Positions 1 through 6,897 of a stretch of DNA of 21,268 bases are shown piece by piece; within the stretch, counting starts at the first letter, position 1, and every line of letters starts with the position of its first letter. The notes below the pieces were generated by a model. It made no database searches and was not told where the DNA came from. It worked only from the letters and a program-made list of their open reading frames with translations. The stretch lies in the NCBI GenBank assembly GCA_964565645.1, contig CAZMFQ010000019.1, forward strand, positions 1 to 21,268. Direction: 5' to 3'. The DNA comes from JAHIQC01 sp964565645 (GTDB lineage Bacteria; Actinomycetota; Coriobacteriia; Anaerosomatales; JAHIQC01). Position numbers and translations under genes: made by a program.

Positions 1-140
1 TGGTGACTGTTGGTACTCGTTGGTACCTATTGGGACTCGCCGCAGCTCCGCTGTACCAACGAGTCCCAATAGGTCCCAATAGTCACAAGCACAATCAGGA
101 TTCGAATTCCCTTGGGGGCACCAAAACCGCAGGTCAGAGG
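1..140. repeat. Left copy of the island-flanking direct repeat (attachment-site-like)
   Basis: This segment is repeated imperfectly at 6756-6897 in the same orientation. Its first 86 bases contain 10-bp units GTTGGTACTC (9-18), GTTGGTACCT (19-28) and ATTGGGACTC (29-38), then inverted versions at 53-60, 61-70 and 71-80, so the whole forms a large imperfect dyad. A tRNA-like 3' end and the core AAAACCGCAGGTCAGAGG (to 140) follow. A 10-bp period puts the units on one helix face, as in integrase arm-type sites. The repeat may extend left of the window. Confidence 0.8.
95..123 (+). other. tRNA 3'-end-like fragment in left repeat
   Basis: The segment has a T-loop TTCGAAT flanked by a partial T-stem, an acceptor-like strand TGGGGGC, a discriminator A and an encoded CCA. 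No D-arm, anticodon arm or matching 5' acceptor strand (GCCCCCA expected) lies upstream in the window, so it is only a 3' fragment. Such fragments are typical of attachment sites of elements that integrate into tRNA genes. The T-stem is weaker here than in the right copy. Confidence 0.5.
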
Positions 141-815
141 CCTGAAATTCCCTGTTGCGTGCTCGAAATCGGGCACCAAATCATGCCCTCCTGAGAGGTG
201 CACAGAGGACAAAGCCGCAGCTCAGAGGGCATATCGATGCCCTCATAGAGCCCTCTCGCAGTCCCTGTTGCTTAGACCGGCCGTGGGTGGTCCCCCCGCG
301 GCGGGAGATGCACACGTTCTCGAAGCCGCTGGATGATCGGGCATCCCGCGCCCACGTCCCCGCCGTCGCTTCGCGCTGATCACCGTATGGCCGTCGGCTT
401 GGCCCAGGGGCGCAGCTGGCGCTGTTACCGTGTCGACCACGGCCTGCGTTTGGCGATGCCGAGGGCCGATACAACGCGACGAGATATTCCCCCAGCTTGG
501 GTGCTGCGAGGCGCGTTGACTCTGTGGCCTCCGGTGCAGCGACTCTGGACTGTGCGCGGCGAGAAGTCCCGAACGGTCATCAGGGGTATCCCCGCAAGGT
601 CTCCGTGTCATCTCCGGCAGGAAACCCTAAGAGAAGGTTCCCTCCATACGCTTTCGCGGCTCCCTCAAGCAGGCCGACGCCGAGAGAATGGCATCGGTGA
701 CAGGCGTGCGAGTATCGCAAACATGGCTACTTGAGTCATGTATATCTTGTGGATTCTGCCAATGTGGCACACGCATTGCGTCATCGCGTGTGGTAACTGT
801 GAGATTGAGGACCGC
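141..815. other. Gene-poor stretch right of the left repeat
   Basis: I recognise no gene here. Several frames stay open because of high GC, but none has a convincing start, ribosome-binding site or family similarity. At 211-230 there is a degenerate version of the repeat core (AAAGCCGCAGCTCAGAGGGC versus AAAACCGCAGGTCAGAGGCC at 124-143). A perfect dyad lies at 225-244 (GAGGGCAT, ATCG, ATGCCCTC), and its left arm can also pair with ATGCCCTC at 183-190. The stretch probably represents the decayed end of the island. Confidence 0.5.
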
Positions 816-1151
816 ATGACCCAAGTTCGCACATTCGGCAGACTGACGTCAGTTGTCGTGGTTCTAGCCCTTGTGGCTGTCACGACCCTGGTGGTCTGTG
901 GTGCGGCGCTCGGAGCCCCCATGAGGGGAAGTGCGATGCCGAGCTCGAGCGCATGCTTGGCGGACTCTCACGACTCGCTCAGGACGGCTGCAGCATCGGC
1001 CGAGTCGCCCAAGATCACCGTGGCTCTCTCCGCAGTTCTCCCCACGAGAGTGCTTGCCGGTATTCCGCAGGGATTCGACAGTCAGGATGCGGCGATCTCA
1101 GCCGAACTGCCTCCTCCGCCAGACCCCCGGCACGGGCGCATCCGGGTCTAG
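816..1151 (+). CDS. Small exported or membrane-anchored protein, unknown function
   Basis: I do not recognise this 111-residue protein. The ATG at 816 is chosen because TTGAGG lies just upstream and because the protein then starts directly with a signal-like segment: a short positive N-terminus (R5, R9), then a hydrophobic stretch at about residues 12-33 ending near an A-L-G-A site. The rest is Ala/Ser/Pro-rich with several prolines near the C-terminus and no metal-binding cluster. It is the first reading frame of the copper island and is followed after about 145 bp by a CopZ-like chaperone. Function in metal stress is only inferred from the neighbours. An in-frame ATG at 738 exists but would bury the signal segment. 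Confidence 0.55.
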   Translation: MTQVRTFGRLTSVVVVLALVAVTTLVVCGAALGAPMRGSAMPSSSACLADSHDSLRTAAASAESPKITVALSAVLPTRVLAGIPQGFDSQDAAISAELPPPPDPRHGRIRV

Positions 1152-1297
1152 TCGTTCTTTCGCGACGCATGAGTCCTCGACGTGTCGTCGGGTGGCTCAC
1201 GCCGGTCATGTGCTCCGCGACTAACGGCGTCGCATCGAGCCGCACCACCGGCATGACGTTTGCGCCTGCATGTGCACGGCGCTGCGAGAGGATCACC

Positions 1298-1528
1298 ATG
1301 AACCTAGCACTCATACAAACCGACGGCATGCATTGTGACGCGTGCCCTCCCCGGATCGAATCCGAGCTTATTCACCTGACGGGAGTCAAGGACGCACGCG
1401 CATTCCGGACGATGCATCTGACTTCAGTGCTTTTCGACTCCGACATCGTGGATGCGAAGACGATTCGCAGCCGGATTGTGGATGCCGGCTTTGAGGCCCA
1501 CCTGCTCGGCGAGGCCCCTGCTCACTAG
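1298..1528 (+). CDS. CopZ-like heavy-metal-associated (HMA) chaperone
   Basis: This 76-residue protein is the size of a single HMA domain. The metal site is G10-M11-H12-C13-D-A-C16, the usual GMxCxxC loop between strand 1 and helix 1. The C-terminal part (SRIVDAGFEAH) matches the last helix and strand of the fold. HMA chaperones bind Cu(I) or related soft metals in the cytoplasm and hand them to P1B ATPases; here the natural partner is the CopB-like ATPase at 4048. The ATG at 1298 is preceded by GAGAGG at good spacing. An upstream-extended reading frame is open to 953, but its extra N-terminus has no HMA features. C16 is followed by two prolines, which is unusual at the start of helix 1. Confidence 0.85.
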   Translation: MNLALIQTDGMHCDACPPRIESELIHLTGVKDARAFRTMHLTSVLFDSDIVDAKTIRSRIVDAGFEAHLLGEAPAH

Positions 1529-1589
1529 AGCTGCACGCTTCCCAAGACACGACAAGTCGCCCGGATGGGCGAAGAACCAGGAGACAGTC

Positions 1590-2006
1590 ATGAACACCAT
1601 GATCAAGATCGCCACCGGCATGTTCGCGGGCCTCATCGCTGGCACCATGCTCGTGGGAACGGCCGTTGCGGCACCTCGGACAGTGAGCGCCGCAGGTTTC
1701 AGCGGTAACGGCATGATGCGGTCGCTCGGCGCGTCGGGCACATTCGACTCGTCCACAGTCGCCGAGATGAACTCGTTCATGGATCAGTACCGCCAGGCTG
1801 ACGGATCGATCGACGTCAACCGGATGCACTCCGACGTCGCGAGCGGCAAGGTCACGCCACCGTGCGCCGGAGGCACGTCAAGTACCGGACAGACCGCCAC
1901 GTCTCAGGGCGGAGGGCGTTCGTATCGCGGGGGTCCCGCGATGATGCAAGGTCAGCGGTCGGGCCGTAGCTCGACTGGCTACCAAATGATGGGTTCGACC
2001 TACTAG
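1590..2006 (+). CDS. Met-rich exported protein, unknown function
   Basis: The 138-residue protein has a Sec-type signal peptide (K6 in the n-region, hydrophobic residues about 8-27, A-V-A-A cleavage region near residue 28). The mature part is rich in Met, Ser and Gly, with MM pairs near positions 50, 113 and 133 and a single Cys in a PPC context. Methionine-rich extracytoplasmic proteins commonly bind Cu(I), and the gene sits 62 bp after a CopZ-like gene in a copper island, so periplasmic or surface copper binding is a reasonable inference. The start is set by CAGGAGACAGTC upstream of the ATG. The longer open frame to 1452 overlaps the chaperone gene and is not supported. Confidence 0.7.
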   Translation: MNTMIKIATGMFAGLIAGTMLVGTAVAAPRTVSAAGFSGNGMMRSLGASGTFDSSTVAEMNSFMDQYRQADGSIDVNRMHSDVASGKVTPPCAGGTSSTGQTATSQGGGRSYRGGPAMMQGQRSGRSSTGYQMMGSTY

Positions 2007-2093
2007 GACACGTTCTCGCGGGGCGGCCGCGGTTCTGGGTCGTCCCGCTCTTGCCCGGTTCGATTCTCTGACAACCATAAGGAGTGAACTCTG

Positions 2094-2315
2094 ATGATGT
2101 TTCTCTGGCTTCCGTTCCTGCTCTTGTGCCCGCTTGCGATGATCTGGATGATGCGTTCCGGGAATGCCATGGGCGGCCATGACGTGAGCCACACGGGACC
2201 GACGCAGACCCCGTCTGCGGCTGGCCCGGCCCCGATAGACATAGCACGCCAGCGCCTCGCCCGTGGCGAGATCGACTCGGCTCAGTTCGAGGAGATTCGG
2301 CGGGCCATCAGCTAG
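2094..2315 (+). CDS. Small membrane protein with C-terminal SHOCT domain
   Basis: The 73-residue protein has one N-terminal hydrophobic segment (about residues 2-20) that is rich in Met, a polar linker with H29 and H33, and a SHOCT-type C-terminus (about 48-73: I-A-R-Q-R-L-A-R-G-E-I-D...F-E-E-I-R). SHOCT is a short domain, often at the end of small membrane proteins, thought to mediate oligomerisation; its biochemical role is not established. The ribosome-binding site AAGGAG lies 9 bp before the ATG; a second ATG follows at 2097. A related protein is encoded at 3760. Both occur with DUF305 and Met-rich proteins, a common neighbourhood in actinobacterial copper islands. Confidence 0.75.
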   Translation: MMFLWLPFLLLCPLAMIWMMRSGNAMGGHDVSHTGPTQTPSAAGPAPIDIARQRLARGEIDSAQFEEIRRAIS

Positions 2316-2362
2316 GCCCGCGGCCGTCCTGCTAATCGACCAGTAAGGGGAACGCGAGTATC

Positions 2363-2393
2363 GTCACTGTGCGGCGGCATGCCGCACAGTGAC
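2363..2393. promoter_or_regulatory. Perfect 13-bp inverted repeat before the second CopZ-like gene
   Basis: GTCACTGTGCGGC is followed by a 5-base loop (GGCAT) and its exact reverse complement GCCGCACAGTGAC. No T-tract follows on either strand. It lies 41 bp before the ATG of the HMA protein at 2434 and 48 bp after the SHOCT gene. It could be an intergenic terminator or RNA-stability hairpin, or a repressor operator. There is no regulator gene in the island to match it with. Confidence 0.6.
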
Positions 2394-2433
2394 AGGTAGT
2401 CACAGACCTCGAGAAGACCATTGGAGGAACGTC

Positions 2434-2646
2434 ATGGATGCGGTGCACGCAAAGACACCCGGCCTCATGTGCCATGAATGCACGAGCAAGGTGGAGAACG
2501 CGGTGAGGGGGCTGCCTGGAGTTGTAAGCGTCACAGCGGGGTTGTCGCGGGGCGCGACGTCCGTCCTGTTCGATGAGAAGCTGGTCGCCAAAGAGACCAT
2601 CGTTGCCGCGATTACGGCTGCGGGGTTCGACGTGGAGGCGATGTAG
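2434..2646 (+). CDS. Second CopZ-like HMA metallochaperone
   Basis: This is a 70-residue single-domain HMA protein with the metal loop G10-L11-M12-C13-H-E-C16, followed by a helix (TSKVENAVRGLPGV) and a C-terminal AAGFDVEAM strand, so the complete fold is present. It probably carries Cu(I) or another soft cation in the cytoplasm. The start is chosen at the ATG with TTGGAGGAACGTC immediately upstream; upstream in-frame starts lack such a site and lie before the HMA fold. It differs clearly from the chaperone at 1298 (CHEC versus CDAC). The two are therefore not a recent duplication and may serve different metals or partners. Confidence 0.85.
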   Translation: MDAVHAKTPGLMCHECTSKVENAVRGLPGVVSVTAGLSRGATSVLFDEKLVAKETIVAAITAAGFDVEAM

Positions 2647-2656
2647 GTCGAGACCG

Positions 2657-2872
2657 CTAGTTCGTGAACGCTTCCACAAAATCGAGTATTCCGAAAGGCA
2701 GATGGACCAGGCTCAGGGCAACCACCGAGTAGCCGATCACCCTGTGCGACTTCCTGCGCGGCGATGACCCCGGTCGGTGCATGCGCATCCCCGTGATGAT
2801 CTGGAATGTGATCCCGGTTGCCAGCATCAGACCGCTGACCAGCAAGACCAGCATAAGGACTTGGTCGTTCAC
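2657..2872 (-). CDS. Small two-helix membrane protein, possible haem-binding type
   Basis: I do not assign this 71-residue protein to a family with certainty. From a GTG start at 2872 (ribosome-binding site GGAGG about 8 bp upstream on this strand) it has two hydrophobic segments, about residues 5-28 and 45-68, joined by a basic loop (H32, R39, R40, K41, H43). Histidines H43 and H57 at the start of and within the second helix recall small cytochrome b-like or DUF4405-type membrane proteins, but two helices are too few for a full cytochrome. It is the only minus-strand gene in the left part of the island and ends head-to-head with the chaperone at 2434-2646, with only 10 bp between their stops. 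An ATG at 2935 would add an unconvincing polar N-terminus. Confidence 0.55.
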   Translation of the reverse strand: MNDQVLMLVLLVSGLMLATGITFQIITGMRMHRPGSSPRRKSHRVIGYSVVALSLVHLPFGILDFVEAFTN

Positions 2873-3137
2873 TTCTGTGCCTCCGGATCCTAGTGGACGA
2901 ACGTGAGATGTCAGCCGCCACCGTGATACTGCCATCCCGGCGATCGGGTCGAGCGGCAGTTCGCTTTCGGCGAAATCCGTGCCTTGGAGGCGTCGTTCGG
3001 GTATCTACCCGCCGTGAAGCACAGTGTCACGGTCCGGGCCGCAGCGACGCCGCGCGTTGGCGTGCCAGGTGTAATGGCCGTAAATGGGCCCGTCGGCAGC
3101 GCATTGAACGGGATCCCAAGGCAAAGGAAGGTGGACC
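2873..3137. promoter_or_regulatory. Divergent intergenic region with palindrome CGGGTA-TC-TACCCG
   Basis: This 265-bp region separates the minus-strand membrane protein from the DUF305 gene and should hold both promoters. The clearest element is the palindrome at 2998-3011, with 6-bp arms and a 2-bp spacer. Copper-responsive repressors such as CsoR often bind G/C-tract palindromes containing TACCC/GGGTA, but the arm order here is reversed, so any link is speculative. I see no clear -35/-10 pair. Confidence 0.35.
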
Positions 3138-3716
3138 ATGCATCGGGTAGCCACACCAATCTTCGCGGCGGGTCTCATCATCGTCGGCCTGACTGGCATC
3201 CTCGTGACTGCAGCACTCGTCCAGCCTGTCGTGCCTGTCGGTATGGTGCCCGCGAGCGGCATGGATGCCATGTTCATCGAGCAGATGATCCCTCACCACG
3301 ACGATGCGATCGAGATGGCCGATCTGGCGCTCACGCGTGCCGAACACCCCGAGATCAGCCAGCTCGCCGCGGACATCAAGCGGACCCAAACCGCCGAGAA
3401 CGCTCAGATGCGGACTTGGTACCGTGAGTGGTTCGGTACCCCTGTACCTGACGTCGGAGACTCGTCCTCGATGATGGGCGGCATGATGGGCTCTGGGGTC
3501 ACGGACATGGCCGACCTCGAGGCCGCTGAACCGTTCGACAAGGCATTCATCGAAGCGATGATCCCCCACCACCAGACAGCGATCATGATGTCGCAGATGG
3601 CCGGCAGTGCTTCCGGCAGACCTGAGATGCGAGACCTCACGTCATCAATCATCGACGCGCAGAGCGCGGAGATCGAGAAGATGCAGGCTTGGTACGACGA
3701 GTGGTACGGACGATGA
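3138..3716 (+). CDS. DUF305 (CopM-like) exported metal-binding protein
   Basis: The 192-residue protein has an N-terminal hydrophobic signal or anchor (about residues 7-29) and two tandem DUF305 half-repeats, each with the hallmark M-I-P-H-H: H53-H54 and H144-H145. The family also shows the paired W-Y motifs seen here (TWYREWFG and AWYDEWYG). DUF305 proteins are ferritin-like helical proteins; CopM of cyanobacteria binds copper outside the cytoplasm and supports copper resistance. A Met-rich linker (MMGGMMG near residues 113-119) adds possible Cu(I) ligands. The start is supported by AAGGAAGGTGGACC directly before the ATG. It probably forms an operon with the downstream SHOCT gene and CopB-like ATPase (gaps of 43 bp and 3 bp). 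Confidence 0.9.
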   Translation: MHRVATPIFAAGLIIVGLTGILVTAALVQPVVPVGMVPASGMDAMFIEQMIPHHDDAIEMADLALTRAEHPEISQLAADIKRTQTAENAQMRTWYREWFGTPVPDVGDSSSMMGGMMGSGVTDMADLEAAEPFDKAFIEAMIPHHQTAIMMSQMAGSASGRPEMRDLTSSIIDAQSAEIEKMQAWYDEWYGR

Positions 3717-3759
3717 TCATCCGGGTCGGTACCTGACAGTCAGAGGAGTTGAGCACACC

Positions 3760-4044
3760 ATGATGGGTCCAGGATACGGCTATGGCTACGACATGATGGG
3801 CGGTTACGGCTGGTTCGGTGCGTTGCTCATGTTCTTCTTCGGCGCACTGGTCATCACCGGGATCGTGCTGCTCATCATTTGGGGGGTGCGAGCCTCGACT
3901 CAGCATCCGACCGCCGGCGGAGGGACATTGCCTCCTGGAGCGGTCGGTCATGACGAAGCTGTGGCCATCGCCAAGCGCAGGTGTGCGAGCGGCGAGATCA
4001 CCACGCAAGAGTATGACGAGATCATGCGTGCGCTCGGAGCCTAG
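3760..4044 (+). CDS. SHOCT-domain membrane protein with Gly/Tyr/Met-rich N-terminus
   Basis: The 94-residue protein begins with a Gly-Tyr-Met-rich segment (MMGPGYGYGYDMMGGYGW), has one transmembrane helix (about residues 20-43) and ends with a SHOCT-like domain (about 66-94: A-I-A-K-R-R-C-A-S-G-E-I-T...Y-D-E-I). The Met pairs suggest soft-metal contact on the outer face. The start is fixed by AGAGGAG about 10 bp before the ATG. Only 3 bp separate its stop from the ATPase start codon, so the two are very probably translationally coupled, and it may be a small partner of that pump. A second SHOCT protein is encoded at 2094. Confidence 0.8.
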   Translation: MMGPGYGYGYDMMGGYGWFGALLMFFFGALVITGIVLLIIWGVRASTQHPTAGGGTLPPGAVGHDEAVAIAKRRCASGEITTQEYDEIMRALGA

Positions 4045-4047
4045 CGA

Positions 4048-6078
4048 ATGGAGGGCAACTTGGTTCACTCACACACGGACGAGCATGGAGCTCATGCCGG
4101 CCCAAGGGCAGAGGCATCCAGTCACGAGGGGCATTCGACGGGTCGACACGAAGGTCATTCTGTAGCGGACTTTCGACGCCGATTCTGGATCTGTCTCGCG
4201 GTCACGGTTCCCGTCATTCTGATATCCCCCGGGTTGCCGTTCGTCGCCGGTGAGCGAATCGTCAACGTCCCTGGGGCGGACTGGGTCCTGCTCGGACTCT
4301 CCACCTTCCTCTACGTCTACGGCGGCATGCCGTTCCTCAAGGGCCTCGCCCGCGAGCTGCGCGATCGCAAGCCTGGCATGATGACGCTCGTTGCGGTCGC
4401 CATCAGCGTGGCCTACTTCTACAGCGCCGCCACGGTGTTCGGTCTCGAAGGTATGCCGTTCTTCTGGGAGCTCGCCACCCTGATCGATATCATGCTGCTC
4501 GGTCACTGGATCGAGATGCGCTCAGTGGGTGAGGCTTCCAAGGCGCTGGAATCGCTCGCGAAGCTGATGCCGTCACAAGCTCACCGACGCAACGAGGACG
4601 GCAGCACGACTGACGTGCCGCTCGATGCGTTGCAGCCGGGCGATCTGGTTCTCGTCCGACCCGGCGAGAAGGTGCCAGCCGACGGTTCCGTCATCGAGGG
4701 CGCGTCTGCCGTCAATGAGTCGATGCTCACGGGCGAGTCGGTTCCGGTCTCGAAGTCGGCGGGCGATCCGGTCATCGGCGGTGCCGTGAACGGCGAGGGC
4801 GCCTTGGTCGTCGCCGTGACGCGCACGGGAGCCGAGTCGTTCCTGTCCCAGGTCATCGATCTGGTGCGTGAGGCTCAGCAGTCGAAGTCCAAGACGCAGG
4901 ATCTTGCGGACCGCGCCGCCATGTGGCTCACGGTCGTGGCTCTGGTCGGTGGCGCCTCCACGTTCGGCGTATGGATGGCGCTGGGCGAGTCGCTGGCCTT
5001 CGCAATGGAGCGAGCCGTTACCGTCATGGTCATCGCTTGCCCGCATGCACTCGGCCTGGCGATCCCGCTCGTTGTGGCTGTGTCGACGGCCCGCGGTGCC
5101 GCCAGCGGGCTGCTGGTCCGTAACCGCATGGCGTTCGAGAACGCTCGGCTGATCGACGCCGTCATCTTCGACAAGACCGGCACCCTCACGCTGGGGATCT
5201 TCGGCGTCGAGAATGTCACGACGTTCGCCGACATCGATCGCGACGAGGTCCTCGCCCTTGCGGGTTCGGTCGAGGAGCTCTCGGAGCACCCCATCGCGCG
5301 GGCAATAGCCGATGCCGCTCCTTCGAAGCGGGCAGTGGACGGATTCACCGCCATCCCAGGGAAGGGTGCTCGTGGCACCGTTGGGGGTCGCGAGGTGCAG
5401 GTCGTCAGCCCGGGCCACCTCGCGGCATCGGGAATCGCCTCGCCGGTCGATGTCGCGACACTCACCGCTGGGGGACGGACCGTGGTCTTCGTCGTCGTCG
5501 ACGACGCGCTCAAGGGAGCGATCTCCCTTTCCGACATCATCCGACCCGAGTCCGCCGAAACCGTGCGCCGGCTCATCGAGATGGGTATCGAGCCCATCAT
5601 GCTCACCGGCGACAACGCGGTGGTCGCTGAGAGGGTGGCGACTGAACTGGGCATCAAGCGCTTCTTCGCTGAGGTCCTCCCCGCTGAGAAGGCGGCAACG
5701 ATCCAGAGCGTTCGCTCGGAGGGCAAGGTCGTCGCGATGATCGGCGATGGCGTGAACGATGCACCAGCGCTCGCCTCGGCCGATGTCGGGATCGCCATCG
5801 GCGCCGGAACCGACGTTGCGGTGGCCACCGCCGACGTGGTTCTCGTGCGAAGTAACCCGGGCGACATCCCCACAGTCATCGCGCTTGCGCGCGCCACGTA
5901 CGGCAAGATGGTGCAGAACCTCGTGTGGGCAACCGGGTACAACGTGATCGCCATACCACTGGCGGCGGGCGTATTGGCGGGCGCCGGCATCTTGCTCAGT
6001 CCCGCGGTGGGCGGAGTTCTCATGTCGGCATCCACAATCATCGTAGCCATCAATGCGCGGACGCTAAGAGTCAAGTAG
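4048..6078 (+). CDS. copB: P1B-3-type heavy-metal ATPase (CopB-like, CPH motif)
   Basis: This 676-residue integral membrane ATPase exports copper or silver at the cost of ATP. The N-terminus has no HMA domain; instead eight His lie within the first 37 residues (7, 9, 13, 16, 26, 29, 34, 37), typical of P1B-3 pumps. The transmembrane metal site reads C331-P332-H333, the signature that separates CopB (Cu2+/Ag+) from CPC-type CopA. The actuator loop T228-G-E-S231, phosphorylation site D375-K-T-G-T, the SEHPIA nucleotide-binding motif and G566-D-G-V-N-D571 are all intact. ATG 4048 lacks a good ribosome-binding site. A TTG at 4060 has GGAGGG in position and is a possible alternative start, removing four residues. 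It is the catalytic centre of the copper island. Confidence 0.95.
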   Translation: MEGNLVHSHTDEHGAHAGPRAEASSHEGHSTGRHEGHSVADFRRRFWICLAVTVPVILISPGLPFVAGERIVNVPGADWVLLGLSTFLYVYGGMPFLKGLARELRDRKPGMMTLVAVAISVAYFYSAATVFGLEGMPFFWELATLIDIMLLGHWIEMRSVGEASKALESLAKLMPSQAHRRNEDGSTTDVPLDALQPGDLVLVRPGEKVPADGSVIEGASAVNESMLTGESVPVSKSAGDPVIGGAVNGEGALVVAVTRTGAESFLSQVIDLVREAQQSKSKTQDLADRAAMWLTVVALVGGASTFGVWMALGESLAFAMERAVTVMVIACPHALGLAIPLVVAVSTARGAASGLLVRNRMAFENARLIDAVIFDKTGTLTLGIFGVENVTTFADIDRDEVLALAGSVEELSEHPIARAIADAAPSKRAVDGFTAIPGKGARGTVGGREVQVVSPGHLAASGIASPVDVATLTAGGRTVVFVVVDDALKGAISLSDIIRPESAETVRRLIEMGIEPIMLTGDNAVVAERVATELGIKRFFAEVLPAEKAATIQSVRSEGKVVAMIGDGVNDAPALASADVGIAIGAGTDVAVATADVVLVRSNPGDIPTVIALARATYGKMVQNLVWATGYNVIAIPLAAGVLAGAGILLSPAVGGVLMSASTIIVAINARTLRVK

Positions 6079-6123
6079 AGAACCTCCCTGGCGTTCAGGT
6101 GACGGCACACCTCGAGAATAGAA

Positions 6124-6155
6124 GGCGCCCCGTCCCTTTCCGGGAACGGGGCGCC
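6124..6155. terminator. Bidirectional terminator between convergent genes
   Basis: GGCGCCCCGT and ACGGGGCGCC form a perfect 10-bp stem that continues with CCC/GGG around a small loop. On the minus strand the hairpin is followed by TTCTATTCTC, a modest T-rich tail; on the plus strand no T-tract follows. It sits 45 bp after the ATPase stop and 21 bp past the stop of the convergent small gene, so it probably serves both. Confidence 0.75.
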
Positions 6156-6176
6156 GACAACCGCGTGTGTGCGATG

Positions 6177-6380
6177 TTACGGTGCGGTCCAACCAGCGAA
6201 GCCCTGGTGCATGCCAGGATTCTCTGTACCGGTGAAACCGCCCATTTCTTGGGCGTGCATCGCATGGTGCTGACCGAAAGCTGCACCCGCCCCACCTGCA
6301 CCTGTGGCGGCGAACGCCGGAGCGGCAAGTGCGAGCGCAAGAACGGCTGCCAAAGCAAAGACGGCTAGAGTCTTCATCAT
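6177..6380 (-). CDS. Small secreted His/Met-rich protein (probable metal binder)
   Basis: The 67-residue precursor has a textbook signal peptide (MMKT start, long Ala/Leu core, A-F-A cleavage site near residue 24). The mature part is only about 43 residues and holds the cluster GQHHAMHAQEMGG followed by a second M-H pair, so it contains four His and several Met in a very short chain. No family is recognised. Composition and position at the end of the copper island suggest extracytoplasmic copper or silver binding. Two consecutive ATG codons (6380 and 6377) follow GAGGAAGGAATAC, and either can be the start. It is convergent with the CopB-like ATPase and has its own transcript. Confidence 0.75.
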   Translation of the reverse strand: MMKTLAVFALAAVLALALAAPAFAATGAGGAGAAFGQHHAMHAQEMGGFTGTENPGMHQGFAGWTAP

Positions 6381-6755
6381 GTATTCCTTCCTCGATTCAA
6401 TCGGTGCTTCTAATTCTTACCCATTTCATCAGGATTGGAAGCACAGGTCGTGCCACGATGCTCAATGGCTGATGTTTCCCTTGCCCCACTCGGGCCGTTC
6501 GCTCGAAGAAGTGCTCGGCCGGTCGGGTAGCTGGCGCTCCCTAGAGAACGCGGCAAGGCCCTCAACCGTGTCGGGCTGAAGTCCCTGACAGAAGTCACAT
6601 TTTGAAGCATCGCTTGGCGCTTGAACTCACAGATCTGAGCGTTGTGTGGGCGAACGTCGAAGGCCAAAGTAGGTAGTGAAACGCGCCGCGTTCGACAAGG
6701 GCTCAAGCTCCCGAATTGTGGGTTAGCTTGTCGCCCGATTTGTCGCCCAAATACA
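6381..6755. other. Intergenic stretch left of the right repeat
   Basis: I see no supported gene here. It must contain the minus-strand promoter of the small His/Met-rich gene. Near the right end, TTGTCGCCC occurs twice with an 11-bp period (6729-6737 and 6740-6748), immediately before the large direct repeat; such helically phased short repeats beside an attachment site may be protein-binding sites. No integrase or excisionase remnant is visible in any frame. Confidence 0.45.
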
Positions 6756-6897
6756 TGGTGACTGTTGGTACTCGCTGGTACCTATTGGGACTCACCGCAG
6801 CTCTTGAGTACCAACGAGTCCCAAGTAGTCCCAATAGTCACAAGCACTATCGGGATTCGAATTCCCTTGGGGGCACCACAAAACCGCAGGTCAGAGG
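6756..6897. repeat. Right copy of the island-flanking direct repeat (attachment-site-like)
   Basis: This copy matches 1-140 over its whole length with scattered substitutions and small indels. The 10-bp units, the dyad, the tRNA-like 3' end and the shared core AAAACCGCAGGTCAGAGG are all present. The two copies enclose a 6.6-kb metal-resistance block. Truncated mnmA coding sequence begins within about 12 bp of its right edge. Confidence 0.8.
6851..6878 (+). other. tRNA 3'-end-like fragment in right repeat
   Basis: The T-stem GGGA / TCCC encloses the loop TTCGAAT and is followed by TGGGGGC, A and CCA. The T-stem has four good pairs, better than in the left copy. No 5' half of a tRNA lies upstream. 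It is best read as the tRNA-derived part of an attachment site. Confidence 0.5.

Noticed and set aside
243..734. Open frames on both strands (for example minus 243-611 and plus 333-734)
   Set aside because: They lack ribosome-binding sites and any recognisable domain, overlap each other on opposite strands, and have the Arg/Pro-rich composition of high-GC shadow frames.
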